From: Mycolicibacterium sp.
GTDB taxonomy: Bacteria > Actinomycetota > Actinomycetes > Mycobacteriales > Mycobacteriaceae
Assembly: GCA_020637165.1 (NCBI GenBank)
Contig: JACJWN010000003.1
Span: 124,001-188,000, forward strand
Direction of reading: 5' to 3'
Length of the DNA stretch: 64,000 nt
Made by a program: the position numbers and the translations under genes. Shown here one piece after another: positions 1 to 7,381 of the stretch. The notes under the pieces are model-generated. The model was not told where the DNA came from and did no database searches. It saw nothing but the letters and a program-made list of their open reading frames with translations. The stretch's first letter is position 1, and each line of letters opens with the position of its first letter.

Positions 1-393
1 CGGGTGGACGGCAGTGTCGTCGGCGCCGTGCGGCCGGATACCCAGGGCTTGCTCGCGCTGGTCGGTGTGACCCACGGGGATGACCCCGGCGTCGCCCGCC
101 GGATGGCCGAAAAGCTCTGGCAGCTCAGGATTCTCGACAACGAGAAGTCCGCCTCCGACATCGGCGCTCCGATCCTGGTGGTGAGCCAGTTCACGCTCTA
201 TGCCAATACCGTCAAGGGCCGGCGACCGTCCTGGAATGCGGCCGCGCCGGCCGCGGTGGCCGAGCCCCTGGTCGAACGCTTCGCCGAGGCGCTGCGCGCA
301 CTGGGCGCGGTGGTCGAGACCGGGGTGTTCGGCGCGCACATGCAGGTGGAACTCGTCAACGACGGCCCGGTGACGGTGCTGCTGGAGCTGTGA
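1..393 (+). CDS. dtd: D-aminoacyl-tRNA deacylase (5' end outside window)
   Basis: The protein hydrolyses D-aminoacyl-tRNAs, and Gly-tRNA-Ala, in the cytoplasm to proofread chirality in translation. The reading frame is open from base 1, so the start codon and roughly the first 15 residues lie to the left; the GTG at position 4 is an internal Val. Seen in the sequence are the family motifs SQFTLYA near residue 65 and NDGPVT near the C-terminus, the Gly-Pro of which forms the cross-subunit active site in this family. The length beyond the missing start fits the roughly 145-residue family. The product is recognised with high confidence; only the N-terminus is missing. Confidence 0.95.
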   Translation, partial: RVDGSVVGAVRPDTQGLLALVGVTHGDDPGVARRMAEKLWQLRILDNEKSASDIGAPILVVSQFTLYANTVKGRRPSWNAAAPAAVAEPLVERFAEALRALGAVVETGVFGAHMQVELVNDGPVTVLLEL

Positions 394-460
394 GAGTCCG
401 GTGAACTTGTTACCGTTCCGCGCCCCGGCGGGCGCCCTCGGCATGAGAAAGTGAACGCTT

Positions 461-1021
461 ATGCACACGCACAATTACGTCACCTATGAGGAATTCGGTC
501 GTCGGTTCTTCGAGGAGGCGGTGACCGAGGAGCGTGTGGCCGCGGCGTTCGCCGAGATCGCCGGGGGAGACATCCAGATGGGCCCGATGGCCCAGGGGCC
601 GGCCGGGCTGGCGAAGGTTACCGCCAAGGTCAACATCCAACAGCCGCATGTTCGCCGCAGCCTCGGGGACACCATCACCTTCGCCGTGCGCATCCCGCTG
701 CTCATCGAGCTCACCGTGGACCTGCGACTGGACAAACAACGCTTCGTCGTCGACGGCGATATCGCGTTGCGGGCCACCGCACGGGCCGCTGAGCCGCTGC
801 TCATCGTCATCGACGTGGCCAAACCTCGGCCGTCGGACATCGCGGTGCACGTGACATCCAAGTCGCTGCGGGGGGAGATCGTGCGGTTGATCGGCGGGAT
901 CGACACCGAGATCAGGCGGTTCGTCGCCGCCTACGTCGCCGAGGAGATCGACAGCCCGGCCTCCCAGCAGGCCAAGATCATCGACGTCGCCAACCAGGTG
1001 GAAAGCTCGTGGGACGCTTGA
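461..1021 (+). CDS. Conserved hypothetical protein, 186 aa
   Basis: I do not recognise a named family. The predicted protein is soluble, with no signal peptide or membrane segment. It is rich in alternating hydrophobic residues in the middle (about residues 60-140), which suggests a beta-rich fold, and ends in a charged helix. Codon third positions are strongly G/C, as expected for a real gene here. It lies 68 bases after dtd on the same strand and ends 19 bases before a convergent oxidoreductase gene. It resembles uncharacterised proteins I associate with mycobacteria, but I infer no function. Confidence 0.75.
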   Translation: MHTHNYVTYEEFGRRFFEEAVTEERVAAAFAEIAGGDIQMGPMAQGPAGLAKVTAKVNIQQPHVRRSLGDTITFAVRIPLLIELTVDLRLDKQRFVVDGDIALRATARAAEPLLIVIDVAKPRPSDIAVHVTSKSLRGEIVRLIGGIDTEIRRFVAAYVAEEIDSPASQQAKIIDVANQVESSWDA

Positions 1022-1039
1022 GCCCGAGGTGTTGCGGCC

Positions 1040-2137
1040 TCAGGTGAGGTCCAGCCTCAGGTGCCCGCCCCCCGGCGCCCGGGATACGCAGACCAGCATC
1101 ATCCCGGCTTCCCGTTCGGTGTCGGTGAGCAACGTGTCCCGGTGCTCGACGACGCCGTCGAGAACGCGGGTGCGGCAGGTGCCGCAGAATCCCTGCTGAC
1201 ATGAGTAGGGCACCGGGATCCCCTCGCGTTGCAGCGCGCCCAGCAGAGTCTCGTCGGCGGCCACGCTCACCTCGACGGACCCGACGCCGACGGTGAACGG
1301 CTCGCCGTCGATCACCGGTGCCGCCGCGAATCGCTCGAAATGCAGTTCGACATCGTCGCGGCCGATCAGCCGCTCCCGGATCGCGCTGATCATGTCGGCA
1401 GGCCCACACGCGTAAACGGTTGTCCCATCCGGACATTGGCCTAGGAGGTCATCTGCGGTGGGAACGCCCCGGACGTCGTCGGTGCGGATCTCGATGCGAT
1501 CGCCGAACCGGCGCACCTCGTCGAGAAACGGAATGGAGTCCTCGCTGCGGCCGACGTAGATCATCGACCAGTCCACGCCCAGGCGCTCGGCCAGTGCCAG
1601 CATCGGCAGGATCGGGGTGATGCCGATACCGCCGGCGATGAACCGCACCCGCCGGGTGGGCGAGCCGTAGCCGGGGACACTGAACGGAAAGGCGTTGCGG
1701 GGTCCGCTGGTGGTCACTGTCGCCCCCACCGGCAGTGCGTCGTGGATCTCGATCGAGCCCCCGCCGCCGTCGGGAATGCGCCGGACCGCGATCCGGTAGC
1801 GGTCGGTGCGCCCGGGATCTCCGCACAGCGAATACTGACGCACCCGCCCGCTGGGCAGATGAACGTCCAGATGCGAACCGGGGTGCCACCCAGGCAGCCG
1901 GGCGCCGTCGGGCGCGGCCAGGGTCAGCGCCACCACGTTCTCGTCATGGGCGACCACCTCCCGGCCCATCACGGAGAGAGTCAGCGTGTGGAGATGCTCG
2001 CGGGGCGGGACCGGGCGCCGCAGCCCGGTGAGGGCCCACAAGCCGGTGACCGTGGCGTCGGCCAGGGCGAGAAGCGGGGTCGGGGCGGAGCGCAGGCGGC
2101 GCAGGTGGTCAAGTGGACCGTTCAGGCTGGGTGCCAT
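1040..2137 (-). CDS. Ferredoxin reductase with C-terminal [2Fe-2S] domain (phthalate dioxygenase reductase type)
   Basis: This 365-residue flavoprotein should pass electrons from NAD(P)H through flavin and a [2Fe-2S] cluster to a partner oxygenase. The order is a short N-terminal extension, a flavin-binding barrel containing RQYSL (about residue 118), a nucleotide-binding domain with GGIGITPILPML, and a plant-type ferredoxin domain with the C-x4-C-x2-C set in CQQGFCGTC plus a last Cys in MMLVC. Its ATG directly follows the TGA of the upstream gene at 2138, so the two are almost certainly co-translated. That neighbour carries a diiron ligand pattern, which makes it the likely electron acceptor. 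Substrate unknown. Confidence 0.9.
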   Translation of the reverse strand: MAPSLNGPLDHLRRLRSAPTPLLALADATVTGLWALTGLRRPVPPREHLHTLTLSVMGREVVAHDENVVALTLAAPDGARLPGWHPGSHLDVHLPSGRVRQYSLCGDPGRTDRYRIAVRRIPDGGGGSIEIHDALPVGATVTTSGPRNAFPFSVPGYGSPTRRVRFIAGGIGITPILPMLALAERLGVDWSMIYVGRSEDSIPFLDEVRRFGDRIEIRTDDVRGVPTADDLLGQCPDGTTVYACGPADMISAIRERLIGRDDVELHFERFAAAPVIDGEPFTVGVGSVEVSVAADETLLGALQREGIPVPYSCQQGFCGTCRTRVLDGVVEHRDTLLTDTEREAGMMLVCVSRAPGGGHLRLDLT

Positions 2138-3037
2138 TCAGACGTGCGCGGCGCGGGCGGCCGGTGAGCTGGCTAGATAGGCCACCGCCTGCGCCGTGGA
2201 GCCGACCTCCAGCGGTGAGTAGTCGCGGCGGAAGTAGGCCAGCGTCGTTCTGCCGAACACCTTGCGGAACTCCGGGAGCAGCCCGAGTTTCGCATCGCGC
2301 ATCCGCGACCGCTCCATCCGCCACCAGCTCATCCGGGCGTCGGGATCGGTGCGGCACAAGTAGTAGGTAGCCCGCTCGAAGAACGAGTACATCAGCGTCG
2401 CGGCCATCACCATGGCCCGGATGCGGGCCGGGTAGCTGTCGTGGAAGTAGGTAGCCACGTCGTGGGCGACGCAGCGGTGCTCGACCTCCTCGGCGCCGTG
2501 CCAGCGGAACAGGTCGACCAGGGTCGGATCGGCGCCGAAGTCGTCCCATGCGGAGTTCAGCGCGAAGTCACCCAGCACGGCGGTGTAGTGCTCGATCGCC
2601 GCGATCACCCACAGGCGTTCGCACAATTGGTTGTAGCGGCGCCGGGGGTCTTCTGACGTGCTGGGCGCCAGAATCTTCGCGACGACGTAGTCGACCTGTT
2701 TGAGGATCGGCTTCGGGTCCACGCCCTGGCGCTCCATGAACTCGTGCAACGCCCGTTCATGGGTGTCGGCGTGCACCGCCTCCTGCCCGATGAAACCGCG
2801 CATGTCCTCGGCCAGGCGCTCGTCCTTGACCAGGGGCAGCGCCTCGTTGTAGGTGGCGACGAACCACCGCTCGGCGGCCGGCAGCACGACGTTGAGCAGG
2901 CTGACCATGTGGGAGGCCACCGGATGGCCGGGAATCCAGTGCAACGGGGACTGCGAGACGTCGAAACCGACCTTGCGGGCCTGGATCTGCACCGGCCCGG
3001 GATCGACCTCCTGGGCGAAACGACGTGGTCGCAACAT
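2138..3037 (-). CDS. Ferritin-like diiron protein of the 'metal-dependent hydrolase' family (probable oxygenase)
   Basis: This 299-residue soluble protein matches the family usually labelled predicted metal-dependent hydrolase (PF10118/COG3687, from memory). The sequence shows a ligand pattern typical of four-helix diiron carboxylate enzymes: Glu56, E86-x-x-H89, Glu149 and E184-x-x-H187. A GGGAGG ribosome site lies six bases before the ATG. The gene is followed without a gap by a reductase with flavin and [2Fe-2S] domains, the standard partner of a diiron mono-oxygenase. I therefore infer oxygenase or desaturase activity rather than hydrolysis, with unknown substrate. A non-catalytic ferritin-like role is the alternative. 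Confidence 0.8.
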   Translation of the reverse strand: MLRPRRFAQEVDPGPVQIQARKVGFDVSQSPLHWIPGHPVASHMVSLLNVVLPAAERWFVATYNEALPLVKDERLAEDMRGFIGQEAVHADTHERALHEFMERQGVDPKPILKQVDYVVAKILAPSTSEDPRRRYNQLCERLWVIAAIEHYTAVLGDFALNSAWDDFGADPTLVDLFRWHGAEEVEHRCVAHDVATYFHDSYPARIRAMVMAATLMYSFFERATYYLCRTDPDARMSWWRMERSRMRDAKLGLLPEFRKVFGRTTLAYFRRDYSPLEVGSTAQAVAYLASSPAARAAHV

Positions 3038-3098
3038 TGGACACCTCCCGTTCGGGCCTGCCCCGAAGTCTAGCGGCCGGGCGGTCGGAAGCCGACCG

Positions 3099-3512
3099 TC
3101 AGCCGACCGGGGTCGGGATGACGGTGACCACGCCCGGGGCTCCCGCGGTGGGCCGGCCGCCGCCGCCGTCGCCGCTCGGGGCGCCGGGAGTCCGGGCCAC
3201 CGCGGTGGGTGCCGCCGCTTCCGGCTGAGCCTCCTCGGAGCAGTCCAGCATCAGCTGCATCTTGCCGGTGCCGAGCACCTTCTGGCTGCTCACGATGCAC
3301 CGTGCCTGCGGGACGTCGCTGCCCACCGAACCGCCGAATGTGGACGGGATGCCCTGGGCGCGCAGGATCGCCACGGCCTTGGCGTAGGGCTCCCCGACGA
3401 CGTTGTAGATGCTGTTGGAGGCCGGATCGGCGGAGCTGACGGCCATTCCGAGCGCTGCGGCCGCCGAGACGGCCGCAGTCGCGCCGCTGAGCGCCATCAT
3501 TAGCTTTTTCAC
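3099..3512 (-). CDS. Small exported protein with a PASTA-like segment
   Basis: I chose the GTG at 3512 because the product then starts MKKLMMALSG, a classic Sec signal peptide, and GGAAGG lies at suitable spacing; a GTG at 3518 would add two residues. The hydrophobic stretch ends near an alanine-rich cleavage region around residue 28. The segment with VVGEPYAKAVAIL resembles one PASTA repeat, which in other proteins binds peptidoglycan or muropeptides. Two cysteines (in ARCIV and MLDCS) could form a disulphide. The tail is low-complexity Ala/Pro/Gly. A -10-like TAGGTT lies at 3545-3540. The cell-envelope role is inferred. Confidence 0.75.
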   Translation of the reverse strand: MKKLMMALSGATAAVSAAAALGMAVSSADPASNSIYNVVGEPYAKAVAILRAQGIPSTFGGSVGSDVPQARCIVSSQKVLGTGKMQLMLDCSEEAQPEAAAPTAVARTPGAPSGDGGGGRPTAGAPGVVTVIPTPVG

Positions 3513-3618
3513 GTCCACGAACCTTCCCGTACCGGTTCGAACCTAGCGCAGCGCGAGGCCACGGGCCCGTCGCAGGTGTATCGCCGGGGGAGCAGCGGAT
3601 GTTTCAGCAGGGGATGTT

Positions 3619-5106
3619 TCAGAAATGTTCCCGGCACCGCTCCTGCTCGACGACGGCGTCAAGATCGGACAGGCGTCGCATCGAGGAGACCGCGCGGGCG
3701 GTGCGCATGTTGGCGGCCAGCAGGTCCCGGTGGCGATGAACGAAGGCCCAGTAACCGGCGGTGAACGGGCAGGCATCCTCACCCAGACGTTTGCGGGGGT
3801 CGAACGGGCAGTGCCGGCAGTGGTCGCTCATCCGGTTGATGTAGGCGCCTCCCGACGCATACGGCTTGGTGGCCACCCGGCCGCCGTCGGCGTGCTGGCT
3901 CATCCCGATCACGTTGGTCGGCATCACCCAGGCGAAGCCGTCGACGAAGGAGCTGGCGAACCAGTCCGACAGCGCGCGCGGGTGGTAGCCGCGCTGCAGG
4001 GCGTGGTTGCCCAGCACCATCAGGCGCTGGATGTGGTGGGTCCAGCCGCGGTCACGGACCCCGGCCATCGCCTGTCGCAGGCATTCGGCGCTGACCGCGT
4101 CGGGGTTCGGATCGGCCCACCACTCTGGCAGCGCGGTGTGCGCGTCGAGTTGGTTGCTGTCCAGATACTTCGGGCCGAAATGCCAGTAGAGCTGCCACAT
4201 GTACTCGCGCCAGCCGAGGACCTGGCGGATGAAACCCTCCACCGCCGCCAGCGGGGCCGCGCCGCCCCGATACGCGCGCTCAGCGGCCCGCACCGCTTCC
4301 AGTGGGTGCAGGACGCCGAGGTTCAACGGCACCGACAGCAGCGAGTGCGTCATGGCCCAGTCGCCACTGAGCATGGCATCTTCGTAGCGGCCGAAGAGCG
4401 GCAGCCGGTGTTCGACGAAGTGGTTCAGCGCGGATTGGGCCTCAACCGGTGTCACCGGGAACAACCGGGGGCCGTCGACCCCGACCGTGTCGAGGGCCAT
4501 CTCGTCGAGGTCGCGGCGGACGCCGGCGTCGATATCATCCTCGACCGGCACATAGGGCTGCGGGGCGTCGAGGGTGGCGCGGACCTTCGGGGGAGGTTCG
4601 CGGTTGTCGGCGTCGAAGTTCCACCGCCCCCCGGCGGGTCGGCCGTCAGCGTCCATCAAAATTCCGAAGTGCCGCCGCTGCTCTCGGTAGAAATCCTCCA
4701 TCCGGAACCGCGACCGCCCTCCCGCCCACCGGGCGAACTCGGATCGCGGCAGCGCGAAGGTGGGGGTCGGCAGGACATCGGCGACCAGGCCGGTCTTTCG
4801 CAGGCGGTGCACGAACCGCTCGGCCGCGTACGAGGTGGGCTGATGGACTAGAACCGGACGGCCGTACGTGCGCAGCGCCTCGGTGTAGGTGTCGGCGCGG
4901 AGCAGACTGGCCCGCTCACCCAGATCGGCCGCGGCGTGGCGCAGCGCCGAGAGCACCAGGTGCAGTTTCTGACGGTGGAACCGCCGTCGCCGCAGCGCGG
5001 AGGTGGCTTCGACGAGGAGCACCGGCCGGTGGGCGTGCTCACCGCCGTGGACGTGCGGGCCGAGCTGGTCGGCGAACAGCCACAGCGGGATGTCCGGTTG
5101 CGGCAT
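3619..5106 (-). CDS. Cryptochrome/photolyase-related flavoprotein (FeS-BCP / PhrB-like)
   Basis: The 495-residue protein matches the deoxyribodipyrimidine photolyase-related group (PF04244/COG3046), whose characterised members repair (6-4) photoproducts or act as light sensors, using FAD, a ribolumazine antenna and a [4Fe-4S] cluster. Seen here are the N-terminal LWLFADQLGPHV, the FAD-domain region with WREYMWQLYW and NHALQRGYHP, and a C-terminal cysteine set in HCRHCPFDP and DACPF, matching the cluster-binding region. The ATG at 5106 lies two bases after GGAG and eight bases after a TAGACT -10 candidate, so the leader is very short. Repair versus signalling cannot be told from sequence. Confidence 0.88.
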   Translation of the reverse strand: MPQPDIPLWLFADQLGPHVHGGEHAHRPVLLVEATSALRRRRFHRQKLHLVLSALRHAAADLGERASLLRADTYTEALRTYGRPVLVHQPTSYAAERFVHRLRKTGLVADVLPTPTFALPRSEFARWAGGRSRFRMEDFYREQRRHFGILMDADGRPAGGRWNFDADNREPPPKVRATLDAPQPYVPVEDDIDAGVRRDLDEMALDTVGVDGPRLFPVTPVEAQSALNHFVEHRLPLFGRYEDAMLSGDWAMTHSLLSVPLNLGVLHPLEAVRAAERAYRGGAAPLAAVEGFIRQVLGWREYMWQLYWHFGPKYLDSNQLDAHTALPEWWADPNPDAVSAECLRQAMAGVRDRGWTHHIQRLMVLGNHALQRGYHPRALSDWFASSFVDGFAWVMPTNVIGMSQHADGGRVATKPYASGGAYINRMSDHCRHCPFDPRKRLGEDACPFTAGYWAFVHRHRDLLAANMRTARAVSSMRRLSDLDAVVEQERCREHF

Positions 5107-5114
5107 ATCTCCGA

Positions 5115-5120
5115 AGTCTA
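5115..5120 (-). promoter_or_regulatory. Candidate -10 element (TAGACT) of the photolyase-like gene
   Basis: On the minus strand TAGACT matches the mycobacterial TANNNT -10 consensus and sits eight bases before the ATG at 5106. It predicts a leaderless or nearly leaderless transcript. No convincing -35 is seen. Confidence 0.4.
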
Positions 5121-5236
5121 GATCGGGTCGCCCGTTTCGGTTCCCCGGCCAAGAACCTCCCGACGGTCCACTACCATGCGCCTGACGGACGGATTGCCAC
5201 CGGTTCGGGACGGACCGGATTCAGGAGAACTCGCGC

Positions 5237-7381
5237 GTGGCTGTTGTCAAAGCCAGATCACACCGACGGCGGTCGCTGGGCTTCCAGTCCAAGCTGCTGA
5301 TCATGCTGCTCACCGTGAGCGCGGTGTCGGTGCTCGTCGCCGGGGCTATCGGCTACAGCTCCGGGACCAGCTCGCTGCGCGACGCCGAGTTCCAACGGCT
5401 GACCCAGCTCCGGGAGTCCCGGTACCGCGAGATGCACAACTATTTCGAGAACATCTCCGACGCCGCCACCGTTCTGACCCACTCGGCCGCCACCATCGAC
5501 GCGGTAAAGGACTTCGGCGTGGCGTTCGCCGAACTGCAGAAGACCCCGCTGCCGCCCGATGCGGCCAAGTCGGTGTCGAACTACTACGAAAACATCTTCG
5601 GCCCGCGGCTCTCGGAGGGCGTTGGCACCGAAGCGGCCCCCGAACTCTACAAACCCACCTCCAACGCCCAGACCTACCTGCAAAACCTCTACACCGTGCC
5701 GGCCAACGGCGATTTCAAACGCTCGATCGCCATCGTCGACACCGATGACTCCAGCGATTGGGCCAAGTTCAACGAGAAGTATCAGCCGTTCTTCGCCGAT
5801 TTCGTGGAGCGCTTCGCGTTCGAGGACGTCCTGCTGCTCGACACCAGCGGGAATATCGTCTACACCGCCTACAAGGGTGTCGACCTCGGCGCCAATGTTC
5901 TGAAGGCGCCCTACGCAACGACAGACCTGGCCGACGCGTACCGCAAGGTCGAGCGGGCCACGTCGGTCGACGAGGTGGTGTTCACCGATTACGAGTCCTA
6001 CGCCCCGTCCTACGGCGCCCCCACGCCGTGGGTGGTCACTCCGATCGGCGACTCCGAAGGCATTCACGGAGCGCTGGCCCTGCAACTCTCCGCCGACGGA
6101 ATCAACAAGGTCATGACCAGCGATCGAAACTGGGCGGACGAGGGACTGGGCAAGACCGGCGAAACCTACCTGGTCGGTCGCGATCACCTGATGCGCTCGA
6201 TCTCGCGAGAACTCATCGAGGACCCGGAACGCTTCGTCAAGGACGTCGTGGCCAACGGGACACCCCAGAAAGTCGCCGAACGTCAGGTCGAAGTCGGCGA
6301 CAGCGTGCTTTTGCAACCGGTTCGGAACGCCGGCGTCGATATGGCACTGGCCGGTGAGACCGGGGCGACCACCGACGAGAGTTACACCGGACAGGTGTCG
6401 CTGGTCGCCTCCGAACCGCTGGGCATCCCGGGCCTGGATTGGGCCCTCATCGCTCGGATCGACCGAGCTGAGGCGCTGGCACCGTTGTCGGCCTTCGCGC
6501 GCAACATCGCACTGTCCACCGCGGCGATCGTCCTCACGGTGTGCTTGCTGGCCCTGATCTTCAGCCGGATCCTGACTCGTCCGGTCAGGGCCCTGGCCGA
6601 CGCGGTGCGGCGGGTCAGCAGTGGGCAAACCGGCGTGAACGTCGCGGTCAACTCCAGGGACGAGTTCGGGGAACTGGCCTCGGCGTTCAACGATATGAGC
6701 GCCAGCCTGCAGACCAAGCAGCAACTCATCGAAGAGCAGCGCAAGGAGAACGACAAGCTGCTGGCCAGCCTGATGCCCGAGACCGTGGCCGACCGCTACC
6801 GCGAGGGCGAGTCGAACATCAGCACCCAGCACCGCGACGTCTCGGTGATCTACGCCCAGTTGATCGGGTTCGACGAGTTCTCCCGCTCGATGCCGAGCGA
6901 GCAGTCGGTGTCGATGCTGAACGCCCTGGTGGAGGCATTCGATGACGCCGCCGACCGCCATGGTGTCGAGAAGGTGCGCAGCATGCAGGACAACGGCCTG
7001 CTGGCCACATGCGGTCTGGTGGTGCCGCGGGTTGACCACTCCAGTCGGACCATCGCGTTCGCCAAGGAGTTGACCGAGACGGTCCGGCGCTTTAACGAGC
7101 GGAACGGGGCGCGGCTGACGGTACGGGTGGGCATCGACAGCGGCGCGGTCACCAGCGGCCTGTTGGGGGAGCGATCGACGGTCTACGCGTTATGGGGTGA
7201 GGCCGTCGACCTGGCCCACCGGGTGCACTCCGCCACAGTGTCCGACGGGGTTTTCGTCAGCGACCGGGTTCATCGTGCAGTCGAGGGCATCTACCCGTTC
7301 AGCCGCGCCGGCACCATCACCGGCGAGCATGGCACCGAGACGGTCTGGCGGCTGGAGACCGGCGGGGGGCAGCCGCAATGA
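5237..7381 (+). CDS. Membrane class III cyclase-like protein (Rv2435c type) with degenerate active site
   Basis: The 714-residue protein has a basic N-terminus, a transmembrane helix (about 20-45), a large extracytoplasmic sensor domain (about 46-415), a second helix (about 420-445), a HAMP segment (about 446-500) and a class III cyclase domain (about 530-705). Compared with Rv1625c, the first metal Asp is Gln (YAQLIGF), the adenine-selecting Lys is Arg (EKVRSMQD), the adenine-selecting Asp is Ala (YALWG) and the transition-state Asn is Asp (AVDLAHR); only the second metal Asp and the Arg remain. It may be a pseudo-cyclase or make another product. GTG start behind AGGAG; its stop overlaps the channel gene (ATGA). 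Confidence 0.88.
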   Translation: MAVVKARSHRRRSLGFQSKLLIMLLTVSAVSVLVAGAIGYSSGTSSLRDAEFQRLTQLRESRYREMHNYFENISDAATVLTHSAATIDAVKDFGVAFAELQKTPLPPDAAKSVSNYYENIFGPRLSEGVGTEAAPELYKPTSNAQTYLQNLYTVPANGDFKRSIAIVDTDDSSDWAKFNEKYQPFFADFVERFAFEDVLLLDTSGNIVYTAYKGVDLGANVLKAPYATTDLADAYRKVERATSVDEVVFTDYESYAPSYGAPTPWVVTPIGDSEGIHGALALQLSADGINKVMTSDRNWADEGLGKTGETYLVGRDHLMRSISRELIEDPERFVKDVVANGTPQKVAERQVEVGDSVLLQPVRNAGVDMALAGETGATTDESYTGQVSLVASEPLGIPGLDWALIARIDRAEALAPLSAFARNIALSTAAIVLTVCLLALIFSRILTRPVRALADAVRRVSSGQTGVNVAVNSRDEFGELASAFNDMSASLQTKQQLIEEQRKENDKLLASLMPETVADRYREGESNISTQHRDVSVIYAQLIGFDEFSRSMPSEQSVSMLNALVEAFDDAADRHGVEKVRSMQDNGLLATCGLVVPRVDHSSRTIAFAKELTETVRRFNERNGARLTVRVGIDSGAVTSGLLGERSTVYALWGEAVDLAHRVHSATVSDGVFVSDRVHRAVEGIYPFSRAGTITGEHGTETVWRLETGGGQPQ

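Noticed and set aside
3534-3543. GGTTCGAACC palindrome as an SOS (LexA) box
   Set aside because: The mycobacterial SOS box has TCGAAC and GTTCGA separated by four bases; this palindrome has the wrong order and spacing.
5258-7039. 593-codon open frame on the minus strand opposite the cyclase-like gene
   Set aside because: It is an antisense shadow of a well-supported gene in GC-rich DNA, has a His/Gln/Arg-rich composition with no domain, and no ribosome site.
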